DNA of 64,000 nucleotides from Streptomyces sp. NBC_01241 (GCF_041435435.1 NZ_CP108494.1:7164501-7228500); one strand, 5' to 3'. Shown: positions 51,296 to 59,249, counted from the stretch's first letter. Program-made: numbers and translations. The notes: generated by a model not told the origin, from the sequence alone.

Positions 51296-52038
51296 TGCCT
51301 CGCCACCTCGACCAGCTGCCGCCGGACATGACCACCATCTCGCGGAAGATCGCCGCGCTGCAGCGTGAGCTCCGGGCAGCGAAGAGGGCCGCGTACACCA
51401 CGGTCACGAACGGGAAGACGACCTACGCCAGTGAGGGCGGCTGGGACATCGTGATGGATCCCGGCAACGACTTGCCCATCGTCTACTTCAGGGACCCGAA
51501 CGGCGCCGAAATGGCCGCCCTGAATGCGACAGGCAGCCCTGGCCGTCCCGGATTCAACCTGTCCAGCGGCCCGTTCGGCGACAATGGCGCAGTCGACTGG
51601 CGGTGGGTCACCTTCGCCGGGCAGACCGAAGACGGCGCGAACAACAACTGTGTCACGGCCCGCCTCCAGACGTCGGACGTGAACCGTCGGATCGGCGGGT
51701 GGCTCTATCTGGACCCGGCATCGGTCCAGTTGGGGCTGGTCAACACCGACACCGGTGTGAACCAGATCTTCCAGATCGCCGACTCGATGAACGCGCCTGC
51801 GTCACCAGCGCGCCGCTCCTGTGGAGAAGAAGGTCACCGCCGCATCGGTAGCCGCGTACCTCGCGTCGACCGGGCTCCTCGCGGCCCTCGCTGCGGTCCA
51901 GGACGATGCCCGTCTCGTCGGCTGGCTCCCGGACGGTGCGGCGCCGTTCGTCCTCGCCCTCATCCCGACCGCGACCACGTTCGTGTCCGGGTGGGCAACC
52001 AAGCACAGCCCGCGCCGCCCGACCAGCGCCTGACGTAA
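51295..52038 (+). CDS. Phage tail-tip/fibre-like protein, C-terminus doubtful
   Basis: 247 residues from ATG 51295. An N-terminal coiled coil (TISRKIAALQRELRAAKRAA) leads to a beta-rich domain (GGWDIVMDPGNDLPIVYFRD, GRPGFNLSSGPFGDNGAVDW, RRIGGWLYLDPASVQLGLVN). After about residue 163 (IFQIADSMN) the residues become Arg/Pro-rich and overlap the holin-like gene out of frame, so a small deletion probably removed the true end. Likely a virion tail appendage. Confidence 0.6.
   Translation: MPRHLDQLPPDMTTISRKIAALQRELRAAKRAAYTTVTNGKTTYASEGGWDIVMDPGNDLPIVYFRDPNGAEMAALNATGSPGRPGFNLSSGPFGDNGAVDWRWVTFAGQTEDGANNNCVTARLQTSDVNRRIGGWLYLDPASVQLGLVNTDTGVNQIFQIADSMNAPASPARRSCGEEGHRRIGSRVPRVDRAPRGPRCGPGRCPSRRLAPGRCGAVRPRPHPDRDHVRVRVGNQAQPAPPDQRLT
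51821..52033 (+). CDS. Holin-like small membrane protein
   Basis: 70 residues from GTG 51821: EKKVTAASVAAYLASTGLLA ALAAVQ then GAAPFVLALIPTATTFVSGW. Two hydrophobic segments flank a short turn, and a basic tail (KHSPRRPTSA) follows. Size, membrane topology and position after tail genes fit an actinophage holin. The frame of the tail gene upstream runs through it, a sign that the upstream gene lost its stop. Confidence 0.6.
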   Translation: MEKKVTAASVAAYLASTGLLAALAAVQDDARLVGWLPDGAAPFVLALIPTATTFVSGWATKHSPRRPTSA

Positions 52039-52077
52039 GTGGAGTAGCACGTATCCGATGACCCGACTCTCGGCGAG

Positions 52078-52398
52078 GTGAACCGGCGGGTCGAGGTTGG
52101 GTTCGCCGACGTCAAAGAGGACCTCCAGAATCTCGCTGCTCGCCTCGACAGCCGCGTCTCCATGGAGAGATACCAACTGGAGCAGGCCGCCCGCGACAAG
52201 GAGATCAAGGACATCCTTGAGCGGATCCGGGCGATCGAAGAAGCCCGGCGTGAAGAGTAGCGTCAGCGGGAAGCTGACCAGCGGGCCGCTATCGCCCACC
52301 GTGCGGCGGATCGCCGACTCATCCTGACCGGCCTCATCGTGCCCGTGCTCCTGGTCCTGCTGCAGGTGTACCTGTCGACGAGGGGGGCTGGTTCGTGA
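52078..52398 (+). pseudogene. Coiled-coil membrane protein with an in-frame UAG
   Basis: Frame reads DPTLGEVNRRVEVGFADVKE, then RDKEIKDILERIRAIEEARR, a TAG at 52258-52260, and continues RQREADQRAAIAHRAADRRL, ILTGLIVPVLLVLLQVYLST to TGA 52398. The stop probably replaced CAG (Gln). The helix after it is a membrane anchor, and its stop overlaps the collagen-like gene as GTGA. Phage genomes encode similar coiled-coil membrane proteins after the holin. The original start may also be lost (GTA at about 52051). Confidence 0.75.
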
Positions 52399-53057
52399 GT
52401 ACCCACGCGTCGCCCGGAAAGGCCCGGCGCCGCACTGATATCTGGTTCGCCGTGGGCGTGCTGCTGGCGGTGTTCATCCTGGGCTGGGTCGTGGTGACGA
52501 TGCAGCAGATGGGCCACGACCTCCGCACCGCGAACGAGACGCGCGACGCCCTGGCTCAGCAGGTCGAGCGGCTGGGGGAGTCCCCGGTGGCCGGCCCGCC
52601 CGGCAGCCGCGGCCAGCCCGGGGCCTCCGTCGTCGGTCCACCCGGGCCACAGGGCGACCAAGGCGCTCCTGGCCCGATCGGTCCCACTGGCCCTGTGGGC
52701 CCGAGTGGCAGCCCCGGAGCGGACGGGAAGGACGGCGCTGCTGGCGTCGGCACACCAGGCCCCACGGGGGCCCCGGGTACGGACGGGCAATCTGTCGTAG
52801 GTCCGGCTGGCCCGAAGGGCGACACCGGTCCCGCCGGTCCACCGGGCACCGACGGCAAGAACGGCACGGACGGGCGCGACGGCAAGAACGGGCAGGTCTG
52901 CCCGGACGGCTACAGTCTCCAGGTGCCGCCGGATGATCCGGATGCCCTGGTATGCCGCCGTACTGGCGCCGCCAATTCGACGCCGGACCAGTCCCGCAGC
53001 CTTCTCGGCCTCGGTGCCCTGGCGGCAACCTCGATTTACAGGAGACTTGATGGCTGA
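52395..53057 (+). CDS. Collagen-like protein with an N-terminal membrane anchor
   Basis: 220 residues: a membrane helix (IWFAVGVLLAVFILGWVVVT, about 16-35), a short coiled coil, then about 35 Gly-X-Y triplets (GPPGSRGQPGASVVGPPG, GPKGDTGPAGPPGTDGKN) and a C-terminal segment with two cysteines (QVCPDGYSLQVPP...ALVCRRT). Collagen-like triple helices are common in phage tail fibres and surface proteins. It overlaps both neighbours. The anchor suggests display on the cell envelope rather than in a virion. Confidence 0.75.
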   Translation: MSTHASPGKARRRTDIWFAVGVLLAVFILGWVVVTMQQMGHDLRTANETRDALAQQVERLGESPVAGPPGSRGQPGASVVGPPGPQGDQGAPGPIGPTGPVGPSGSPGADGKDGAAGVGTPGPTGAPGTDGQSVVGPAGPKGDTGPAGPPGTDGKNGTDGRDGKNGQVCPDGYSLQVPPDDPDALVCRRTGAANSTPDQSRSLLGLGALAATSIYRRLDG

Positions 53058-53214
53058 CATTCCGCCGCGGCAGGTGCAGCGGCGCATCGACGACAGCGCC
53101 GCCGACATGGGGACGCTCGTCGACCTCGGACTCGTCGAGGAGCAGCCGGTGCCGCAGTACGCCGGGCTGTTCATCGAGCCCGACATCCCGCCGGCCGTCG
53201 ACGAACCCGAGTGA
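53050..53214 (+). CDS. Small hypothetical phage-type protein
   Basis: 54 residues from ATG 53050 (ACAGGAGAC upstream): MADIPPRQVQRRIDDSAADM, GTLVDLGLVEEQPVP, ending PPAVDEPE. Acidic and soluble. It overlaps the collagen-like gene by 8 bases, so it belongs to the same transcript. No known family. Confidence 0.6.
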   Translation: MADIPPRQVQRRIDDSAADMGTLVDLGLVEEQPVPQYAGLFIEPDIPPAVDEPE

Positions 53215-53286
53215 CAGATGTCCCCGCTGCCCTTCTGGGCGGCGGGGACATCTTGGCGTCTGGGACGCGAGATGCCGTTGACTGGC

Positions 53287-53886
53287 TCACTGGATCGGCG
53301 GGTTGTCCATCTCCCGGGCTAGAACCCACACCTGGTCTCCACGTCGGCACGTTATGCGCAATCGAATAGGAATCCCGTCGTAGCGCCCCTGCCATCCCTC
53401 GGCGACCATGCCTTCCATCCAGTGGCCCGGCCTTGTGCGTTCTACAGCGAAAGGGCGGCCCCGCCCCATCTCGCGTGGCACGGGTGCCACGCGACGCCCC
53501 AACTGGTCGGCTCCATCGATGCCTGGCGCGAATCGAAACGGACCCCAAACGTGAGCATCGACGTCTGCCTGGGTAAGGCTTGGGGTCGGGTTTAACACTC
53601 GATGATCCATGTCGTCGTCGATGATCTCTAGTGCCACCGAGGTGAGGTCTCCCAAGCTGTCTGGCCCGGCGAGGTGCACTGTGATGCTTCCTCGATCACC
53701 GAACCGTCCTGTGAGGGACAGCCTGATGTCAGGTGTGAGGTCTTCGTGGCGCCGGTCGCGCTCAATAGCGGTGAGCATGCGAGCGGTCGATGAGGAGCGT
53801 TGTGCAGCCCACCATGCGCCGCCAGCGGCAATGGCGCTGAGAGCTGCTGCCGTAGTGCTGATCGTGTCGGTCCAGTCGAGAGCCAT
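53287..53886 (-). CDS. Hypothetical protein with an N-terminal hydrophobic helix
   Basis: 199 residues: TISTTAAALSAIAAGGAWWA (residues 9-28) is a signal-anchor-like helix. The rest is a beta-rich domain (RFGDRGSITVHLAGPDSLGD, LTSVALEIIDDD, RLRITCRRGDQVWVL). Similar proteins occur in Streptomyces islands without assigned function. It is convergent with the phage genes and stands alone on the minus strand. Confidence 0.6.
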   Translation of the reverse strand: MALDWTDTISTTAAALSAIAAGGAWWAAQRSSSTARMLTAIERDRRHEDLTPDIRLSLTGRFGDRGSITVHLAGPDSLGDLTSVALEIIDDDMDHRVLNPTPSLTQADVDAHVWGPFRFAPGIDGADQLGRRVAPVPREMGRGRPFAVERTRPGHWMEGMVAEGWQGRYDGIPIRLRITCRRGDQVWVLAREMDNPPIQ

Positions 53887-53942
53887 GCGACGGGAGCGTA
53901 GCCGGAGGGACAGACAACCACTCGATGGTTAGCGAAGGCCCG

Positions 53943-54188
53943 TCAAGGACGGATGAACAGCAGGTTCCAGCACCGCTCGAGCCCGGATCCTTCGAGCGTC
54001 CGGCTGTGGAGCTTCCAGCCGAGCGCCTCCACGCGTCCGATGGCTGCTGCCACGTCGGCGTCCCGATTGCGCGGGGAGGGCGACGGGTGGAACCGGTTCG
54101 TGAACGCGGCGTCTCCCCGCTCCCACGCTTCTGCCGCGGCCTCGTCGATGCCCTTGATGGCTATCTTCTTCAACAGCTTCCTCAACAT
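53943..54188 (-). CDS. Small hypothetical protein
   Basis: 81 residues: MLRKLLKKIAIKGIDEAAAE AWERGD then AAIGRVEALGWKLHSRTLEG and CWNLLFIRP. A basic amphipathic N-terminal helix precedes a small alpha/beta domain. Codon use and a well-formed C-terminus support a real gene. Divergent from the truncated resolvase, 20 bases away. No family recognised. Confidence 0.6.
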   Translation of the reverse strand: MLRKLLKKIAIKGIDEAAAEAWERGDAAFTNRFHPSPSPRNRDADVAAAIGRVEALGWKLHSRTLEGSGLERCWNLLFIRP

Positions 54189-54207
54189 GGCGACACCGTA
54201 AGGGTGC

Positions 54208-54717
54208 ATGGCGGCCACGGGGTTTAGTGGCAAGCTCAGCACCGAGGAGCGGCCCACACTCATGGCCGCAGTCGAGTACGTGCGCGAAGGCGACATGCTC
54301 TGCGTGCAGGAAGTCGACCGCCTTGGTCGCACCCTCCTCGAGGGGCTGATCGTCCTCAACGACCTCTTCGAGCGAGGCATCGCCGTCAAGGTGCTCGAAG
54401 GCATCGCCGCCGGCGAGCACACAGAACGCTCCCTCATCCTCGACTTGGCCCTGGCCCTGGCTGAGGACCGCCGCCGAGACATCGTGAGGAAGACGAAGAA
54501 TGGCCTCGAGGCCGCCCGCAAGCGTGGACGCGTTGGCGGGCGCAAGCCCGTCATGACCGAAGCGCTGACCGTCCAAGCGGCCGCCCTCCGGGGCCGCGGC
54601 TTCACGATTCGGCAGATTCAGCCGCATTTGCGGATCGCCGAGGGTGCGAACAAGGGGAAGAACCCCAGCATCGGGGCCATCTCCCAGGCGCTACAGGCCC
54701 ACGACGCCGAGCAGTGA
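54208..54717 (+). pseudogene. Serine recombinase/resolvase lacking its catalytic N-terminus
   Basis: The frame contains REGDMLCVQEVDRLGRTLLE (the DRLGR block), FERGIAVKVLEGIAAGEHTE, LALAEDRRRDIVRKTKNGLE and the helix-turn-helix tail AAALRGRGFTIRQIQPHLRI. The first 40 or so residues, with the nucleophilic serine of YxRVS, are missing, so it cannot cut DNA. It could still bind DNA. The ATG at 54208 is only the first available start. Confidence 0.8.
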
Positions 54718-54742
54718 CTAGAAGTGACGGGTCAGCTGCCGG

Positions 54743-54952
54743 TCACGCCGCTTCGTACCGGTGCGCCCGCCCGCCGCGCCATTCGATCCAGTGCGGGTCG
54801 TCGAGGAGGTCCCAGGCATCGTCGAGTCCGGCTCGCCGCAGGAACTCGACGAGGTCGTGGTCGTCGTGGGCGAGCCCGGAAATCTCCCCGTTGATGGTGA
54901 CCCTCCGCCCACCGGTACGGGACAGGCCGTCGACGACTATCGGGGCGCTCAT
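54743..54952 (-). CDS. Small conserved Streptomyces protein (paralogue of 40126)
   Basis: 69 residues: SAPIVVDGLSRTGGRRVTIN, GEISGLAHDDHDLVEFLRRA, HWIEWRGGRAHRYEAA. Family as described for 40126. It lies 26 bases downstream of the DUF6233 gene, the same pairing as the broken one at 39.8-40.3 kb. The acidic HDDHD motif is invariant between the two copies and may bind a metal or nucleic acid. Confidence 0.75.
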   Translation of the reverse strand: MSAPIVVDGLSRTGGRRVTINGEISGLAHDDHDLVEFLRRAGLDDAWDLLDDPHWIEWRGGRAHRYEAA

Positions 54953-54978
54953 GTCTTCAGGGTGCGCCGCGCTGCTTC

Positions 54979-55335
54979 TCACGGCGCGTCGAGCACGGTG
55001 TCCGGCCGGCACACCTCGCAGGCTGTGGCCCCGTCGGCGAGCTCGGCGACGGCCCGCTCCCGACTGATGGGTCGCAGCTTCTTTCCGGCAGCCCAGCAGT
55101 CGCCGCGGTGGACCTCAGTGGTCGGCGAACCGGCGCCGGCGTCAACGATGCCCCAGTCCGGAGTGGGCGGGCGGCGCGGCGCCTTGCTCGGCTGCTCGCG
55201 GTCCCGCGGCTCCTTGCTCTGCTGCTCGCCCCGCTGCTCGACTGTGGCGATCTGCTGCTGCACCTCGGCCAGCAGCATGCCGAGGTACGTCTCCAGGGTG
55301 CGGAGGCGTGGCAGATCAGGCGGAAGGTCGTACAT
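54979..55335 (-). CDS. DUF6233 protein
   Basis: 118 residues from ATG 55335: PPDLPRLRTLETYLGMLLAE (coiled coil), a charged linker, then PTPDWGIVDAGAGSPTTEVH, RGDCWAAGKKLRPISRERAV and the terminal ADGATACEVCRPDT. The late CxxC with the HRGDC cysteine and histidine could bind zinc. DUF6233 is a Streptomyces family enriched in islands, function unknown. Confidence 0.75.
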   Translation of the reverse strand: MYDLPPDLPRLRTLETYLGMLLAEVQQQIATVEQRGEQQSKEPRDREQPSKAPRRPPTPDWGIVDAGAGSPTTEVHRGDCWAAGKKLRPISRERAVAELADGATACEVCRPDTVLDAP

Positions 55336-55400
55336 GAGTTCGAGTCTATTGCCGTGCCAGCATGGCAGCGCACCGCACGGAAGCCGATGAGAGGAGCCGC

Positions 55401-55871
55401 ATGAACGACGCTGACCTGCTGCGGACTCTCGGCGTGGACCCATCGGAGCTGGATCCGGCCCCATCATGGGCACCGCGCCGGGGCGCAGGCGCCGGGCGGC
55501 TCGACGGCAGCCATCCTTGCGCGCGCTGTGGTGAGCCCGCGAGAGCGACCGGGGTCGTCGACACGCCTGGGTATGGCCGCCGGTGGCTGGACCGCTGCAT
55601 GCCCTGCTTCCGCGCCACCACACCGCGCGGCGGCCCCCGCGCACCGCTGGCGGACACGCTGGCCGTGCTACGGGAGGCGGGCGTCGCCCTGACCATCGTG
55701 GCCGACGAGTCGCAGTTGCCCTGTCCATGGGTGAAACATGCGCAGCCGCCGTTGCACTTTCGTTCGGTGCAACGGCGGCTGCGTCGGCAGGGCCGTTACT
55801 GCAGCTTCCGCTCGATCCGGTTCTCGGGTACCTGCTCTGTCATCTTGTTCCGCTCGTTCTTGATGGTGTAG
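55401..55871 (+). CDS. Hypothetical zinc-ribbon-like protein, C-terminus uncertain
   Basis: The first 105 residues look real: MNDADLLRTLGVDPSELDPA, HPCARCGEPARATGVVDTPG, WLDRCMPCFRATTP (two CxxC pairs, likely one zinc). From about residue 112 the frame runs through a perfect 17-bp hairpin and 60 unlikely residues, so the true stop is probably lost by a small indel just before 55741. GAGGAG precedes the ATG. Confidence 0.6.
   Translation: MNDADLLRTLGVDPSELDPAPSWAPRRGAGAGRLDGSHPCARCGEPARATGVVDTPGYGRRWLDRCMPCFRATTPRGGPRAPLADTLAVLREAGVALTIVADESQLPCPWVKHAQPPLHFRSVQRRLRRQGRYCSFRSIRFSGTCSVILFRSFLMV
55741..55783. terminator. Perfect 17-bp hairpin
   Basis: CGCAGCCGCCGTTGCAC (55741-55757) pairs perfectly with 55767-55783 around the loop TTTCGTTCG. 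It lies between convergent genes and is best read as a bidirectional terminator. Confidence 0.8.
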
Positions 55872-55972
55872 CTAGCCTGCTGCCCGCTGCCCTCGGCACG
55901 CTCGATCTTGCCCTGCGCCTGCTCATCCTGCTGGGTCCGGTACTCCACACGATCGCCCTGCTTGAACTGCAT
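55796..55972 (-). CDS. Small DUF2945/hypervirulence-TUDOR-like protein
   Basis: 58 residues: MQFKQGDRVEYRTQQDEQAQ, GKIERAEGSGQQASYTIKNE, TEQVPENRIERKL. The KxGDxVxY...G.V.......Y.I.N...T..VPE..I pattern is that of the small DUF2945-type beta-barrel domain. Too short to stand out, but the pattern is complete. Function unknown. It converges on the hairpin at 55741. Confidence 0.75.
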   Translation of the reverse strand: MQFKQGDRVEYRTQQDEQAQGKIERAEGSGQQASYTIKNERNKMTEQVPENRIERKLQ

Positions 55973-56183
55973 GGACTCTCCAAGTTGCTTGTAGGTCGGC
56001 GGGGGCTGGCCCCACGTGTTCGGCGGGGGACGCCCCTCATGGCGCCCGTGGTCATCGCTAGGCGCACTGACAGCCCACCCCCACCTCCACACCACTGCAA
56101 CCAGTACGGGCCGAATGGAGGACGTCGTAGTCTGTCGCCGTGGACCGCTATCACCTGGCCCTGTCGATCGGGCCCGGCCCGTC

Positions 56184-56336
56184 ATGCACGGCTGGTGGCC
56201 CGACCTGGCGACGGCCGAGCGGAAGTACACGCGGTGGATCGGCGAGCGCGGTGGCGTCGATGACACCCGAATCACGCTCACCAACGAGGTGGATGGTGGG
56301 CGGGTGCTGAAGTCCTGGCCAAACGCGGACCGCTGA
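56184..56336 (+). CDS. Small hypothetical protein, 5' end doubtful
   Basis: 50 residues: MHGWWPDLATAERKYTRWIG, RITLTNEVDGGRVLKSWPN. A likely upstream start in another frame (GTG 56140, VDRYHLALSI) suggests a one-base frameshift near 56172. Similar short proteins occur in Streptomyces islands. Function unknown. Confidence 0.45.
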   Translation: MHGWWPDLATAERKYTRWIGERGGVDDTRITLTNEVDGGRVLKSWPNADR

Positions 56337-56427
56337 TACGGCCCGCACTGTCGACTATGGCTGTCACGCTGGCCTTGGCCCCGCTGTCAGCCCGTCGGCG
56401 GGGCTACCTGGGTTGCATAGGGCAACG

Positions 56428-56829
56428 TCACTCAGGACACAGCGTCTCCCGCAGCGCGGTATTCAGCTGCTTGCCCTGGGCGTCCGTGAGCGGCCGGGCG
56501 TCGTTCCCGAAGCGCTGCGCCGCGAGCCAATCCACCTTGGCGCCCCCGCCGGCGAGCGAAGAGCACTGGTTGCGCCCGGCGTCGATGGCCTTCTCCTCGT
56601 CCTCGGCGATCCGCGGGTCCACGGCCTTGATCGCGGCAAGGTACGCGGCCCGGTCGGCTCCGGTCGGCGCATCCGGGATGCCTGCCGCCTTCTCTGCGGT
56701 GCTGCTTTTGCCGGTATCGGCTGGGGCGCTGCTGCTCGGTTCTGCCTTGTTCACATCTGCCTGCTCGGTCGAGCATGCGGTCAGGGCGAGCAGCGCGGCG
56801 GCGGCGAGCAGGACAGCGGCGGGTCTCAC
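56428..56829 (-). CDS. Putative lipoprotein
   Basis: 133 residues from GTG 56829 (GGAGTGCC upstream). Signal peptide with lipobox VRPAAVLLAAAALLALTACS (cleavage before Cys 19), an acidic Ser/Ala linker, and a helical C-terminal domain (AAYLAAIKAVDPRIAEDEEK, NQCSSLAGGGAKVDWLAAQR, FGNDARPLTDAQGK) with two further cysteines that may pair. DUF732-like in pattern. Membrane-anchored on the outside, function unknown. Confidence 0.8.
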   Translation of the reverse strand: MRPAAVLLAAAALLALTACSTEQADVNKAEPSSSAPADTGKSSTAEKAAGIPDAPTGADRAAYLAAIKAVDPRIAEDEEKAIDAGRNQCSSLAGGGAKVDWLAAQRFGNDARPLTDAQGKQLNTALRETLCPE

Positions 56830-57025
56830 GATGGCACTCCGAATGTAGGCGTGCAGGGTGTGACACGTGGAGCAGGCGAACGGTTGTGCAGGTGCCACCT
56901 GCTGCCCGGCTCGGTTGTCATACCGCCCCAGTACCGTGGACTCATCACATTCGCGCCTATGGCTGGGCGCAGCTACGAGACCGCCCCTCACCCGGAACAG
57001 CGCCCGGGGGAGGGGCGGACGCGCG

Positions 57026-57232
57026 TCAGCCGTCGCTTTCCGGCTCCGGATGCAGGACGGCCTTCTTCACGGCCATCTCCAGCTCGAACCGGGACACCCC
57101 GGCCGCTTCAGCATGTGCGGTCACGGCGGCCTGGAACTTCGCGGCCGCCTCACGCCACGGCGCCCACCCCTCCTCCGTGTACGGCTCGGCGAGGGCCTTG
57201 CGCTGCTCCTCAACGGCGGAACGTTCCAGCAT
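57026..57232 (-). CDS. Small helical hypothetical protein
   Basis: 68 residues: MLERSAVEEQRKALAEPYTE, WAPWREAAAKFQAAVTAHAE, AAGVSRFELEMAVKKAVLHP. Entirely helical and soluble. It lies between other small minus-strand genes of the element. No family recognised, and composition supports a real gene. Confidence 0.55.
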   Translation of the reverse strand: MLERSAVEEQRKALAEPYTEEGWAPWREAAAKFQAAVTAHAEAAGVSRFELEMAVKKAVLHPEPESDG

Positions 57233-57309
57233 GATCAGATCTCAGGGATATCGATTGCCACGGCCGGATCGTAAGCGGCGCCGCTGACAATCGACCGAAG
57301 CCGCGCAGG

Positions 57310-57483
57310 TCAGGCTGCCGCGACGACATCCGCCCGGACCGCGGCTTCCCACTCCACCAGCAGCCGCTGATACTCCGCCTCACCCTCCGGCGACAGCGGG
57401 CCAGCCGTCCACAGCGCGCGGATGTCCGCGTTCACCGCGGCGGGGGAGCGCACAGGGGTGGTAGGCGAAGGGGTGATCGACAT
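57310..57483 (-). CDS. Small hypothetical protein
   Basis: 57 residues: MSITPSPTTPVRSPAAVNAD, IRALWTAGPLSPEGEAEYQR, LLVEWEAAVRAD. Short, helical, with a good Streptomyces-style C-terminus. Starts 9 bases after the flavoprotein stop and is probably co-transcribed with it. Function unknown. Confidence 0.6.
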   Translation of the reverse strand: MSITPSPTTPVRSPAAVNADIRALWTAGPLSPEGEAEYQRLLVEWEAAVRADVVAAA

Positions 57484-57492
57484 GGGAACAGG

Positions 57493-58041
57493 CTACGGCG
57501 AGGGACTGACAACGGTGCCGACCGCGTCGAGGGCGAGATGCCACGGGAAGCCAGCAGGATTGCCTTGCTTCGGCGGATGAGACTCGTACCCGCCCGGGCC
57601 GTCGAGGAAGAGCACGCCCTGGCTGCGGAGGTCAGCGATGCTACGGGCTACGGCCAGCTGAGCGCCCTGTGCCTGATTGAAGTACGGCATTGCAACCACC
57701 GGCACGCCCATGTGTACGCCCTCGGATACCAGCCCAAGAGCCAAAGTGTCGGCGATGCCGTTGCCCCACTTGTTCAGGCTGGTGCAGCTGAGCGGGGCGA
57801 CGAGCATGGCGTCGGCCTTTGGCAGCGCGTCTTTCTCCCAGGGGAGCTTGTGCCGAGACCTCACCGGGTGCCCGGTCAGCTTCTCAAGCTCGGCCATTCG
57901 CGGCTCCCACCAGGTCGCAGCGGCCGGCGTCAGGATCAGGCAGGTGTCCCAGCCGCGGGTCTGCGCCTGCCGGACACCCTCGTCGATGTACTGGGTCGGG
58001 CCGGCCGCGCAGGCGATGAGGTAGAGAACTCGCTTCGTCAT
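57493..58041 (-). CDS. Flavoprotein of the PPC-decarboxylase (Dfp/EpiD-like) fold
   Basis: 182 residues: MTKRVLYLIACAAGPTQYID, TCLILTPAAATWWEPRMAEL, DAMLVAPLSCTSLNKWGNGI, ADTLALGLVSEGVHMGVPVV, MPYFNQAQG. The ADTLALGL and PxxNxxM-like segments fit HFCD flavoproteins that bind FMN. The substrate is unknown, and the canonical His is replaced. Overlaps the XRE/TPR regulator as ATGA, so the two are co-translated. A recurrent pair in Streptomyces accessory regions. Confidence 0.8.
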   Translation of the reverse strand: MTKRVLYLIACAAGPTQYIDEGVRQAQTRGWDTCLILTPAAATWWEPRMAELEKLTGHPVRSRHKLPWEKDALPKADAMLVAPLSCTSLNKWGNGIADTLALGLVSEGVHMGVPVVAMPYFNQAQGAQLAVARSIADLRSQGVLFLDGPGGYESHPPKQGNPAGFPWHLALDAVGTVVSPSP

Positions 58042-59249
58042 GCGGGGAGTCCACATCGCGCGGCCAGGCGGCGCAAGTCCCCGCCGGGAACCGGGGTCGC
58101 TCCGACCACGTCGGCGACGAGGTCGACCGTGGACTGTCGGCCAATGACCTCTTCCGGGGCCAGCCGCGCCGCTTCGATCAGCGACTCGGCAGCGGTTTCC
58201 TTCCGCCGTGTCAAGAGCTGAGCGCGTGCCATCGTGATGAGGTGCTGCGCCTGCCGCTCCTTCGACAGCCCGTACAGCGCTTCGCCGTTCAGCCCGTCCG
58301 CGGCTTCGATCGCTGACCACCCGTCCTCGAACTTGGTGAGCACATCCACTCGGTGCAACCCGACGTTCGTCGGCCCGAACATCGTGTAGTCCTCGTCGAG
58401 GTCGGCACCCTGCTGGTCAGCTACCTCTGCAGCCTGGTCCACGTGCTCACTGGCCTGGCGCACTGCGGCCGTCGACCGGTCCACGGATGCGGCTGCGATC
58501 GCCGCGTTCAGGTACAGCATGCCGAGCGTCGACAGCCCCAGCGGCCCGCTCGCCTCCAGCTCCATGGACAGGCGCCGCGCCGCCCCTATGGCGAAGTCCA
58601 CGGCCGCGCGCGGCTGCTGCTGGTACGTGAGCGACTTCGCGACCCGCCTCGACGCCGCACCGATCGCCACCGCATCACCGGAGCGTTCGGCCGCAGCCAG
58701 GGCTCGGTCGGCAACCACAGCGGCCTGCACGGCTGTTGCCGGACCGTACTTGTGAAGGAAGGACGCGGTCAGCTGCAGAACGCGCGACAGCAGGGCGTGA
58801 GCCTCGCTGGCCTCAGCGCCGGCGCGCGCGGCGGACTGCCTTGACCTGACGATCAGTGTGGGAAGGTCTCGGCCGAGCGCCCCGTAGTGGCAGGCCTGGA
58901 ACGCCTCGCAGCAGTAGGTCAGCCTGCGTCGCAGCTCCGCAAGCGGCGGGGGATCCCCGTCCTCGTCGTTGCGGTACAGGACGTCAATGACGGCAAGCGC
59001 CTCGACTGGTGGCGTGGTCGCCGGGGGCGGCTCAGGAGGCCCGTCCATCAGTAGCTGCTCCAGGGGGATGCGCAGGACTTCGGCCGCGCGCACCAACACT
59101 GATAAGCGTGGGTCCTGCTGACGCTGCCCGCCCTCCAGATCCTGCACCCACCTGCGGGTTTGCCCCATCAGCCGACCGAAGTCCGCTTGTGTGAAGCCGC
59201 GCCGCTCTCGCCAGCAGGCGATGCGTCGGCCGATACGCCCAGTCTCCAT
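58038..59249 (-). CDS. XRE-family regulator with a TPR-like domain
   Basis: 403 residues from ATG 59249. HTH domain at residues 5-60 (RIGRRIACWRERRGFTQADF, GRLMGQTRRWVQDLEGGQRQ), followed by helical repeats (residues 100-400) such as QAAVVADRALAAAERSGDAV and ERQAQHLITMARAQLLTRRK. Streptomyces has many such large XRE regulators, often next to small partner genes. It is coupled to the flavoprotein downstream and divergent from two CxxC proteins, so it may sense a signal made by them. Confidence 0.8.
   Translation of the reverse strand: METGRIGRRIACWRERRGFTQADFGRLMGQTRRWVQDLEGGQRQQDPRLSVLVRAAEVLRIPLEQLLMDGPPEPPPATTPPVEALAVIDVLYRNDEDGDPPPLAELRRRLTYCCEAFQACHYGALGRDLPTLIVRSRQSAARAGAEASEAHALLSRVLQLTASFLHKYGPATAVQAAVVADRALAAAERSGDAVAIGAASRRVAKSLTYQQQPRAAVDFAIGAARRLSMELEASGPLGLSTLGMLYLNAAIAAASVDRSTAAVRQASEHVDQAAEVADQQGADLDEDYTMFGPTNVGLHRVDVLTKFEDGWSAIEAADGLNGEALYGLSKERQAQHLITMARAQLLTRRKETAAESLIEAARLAPEEVIGRQSTVDLVADVVGATPVPGGDLRRLAARCGLPA

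Noticed and set aside
52556..52885. Minus-strand Gly/Pro-rich frame with GPxGP repeats, a second collagen-like gene
   Set aside because: It is the antisense of the plus-strand collagen-like gene. The plus frame has a start, membrane helix and gene overlaps, and the minus frame has none.
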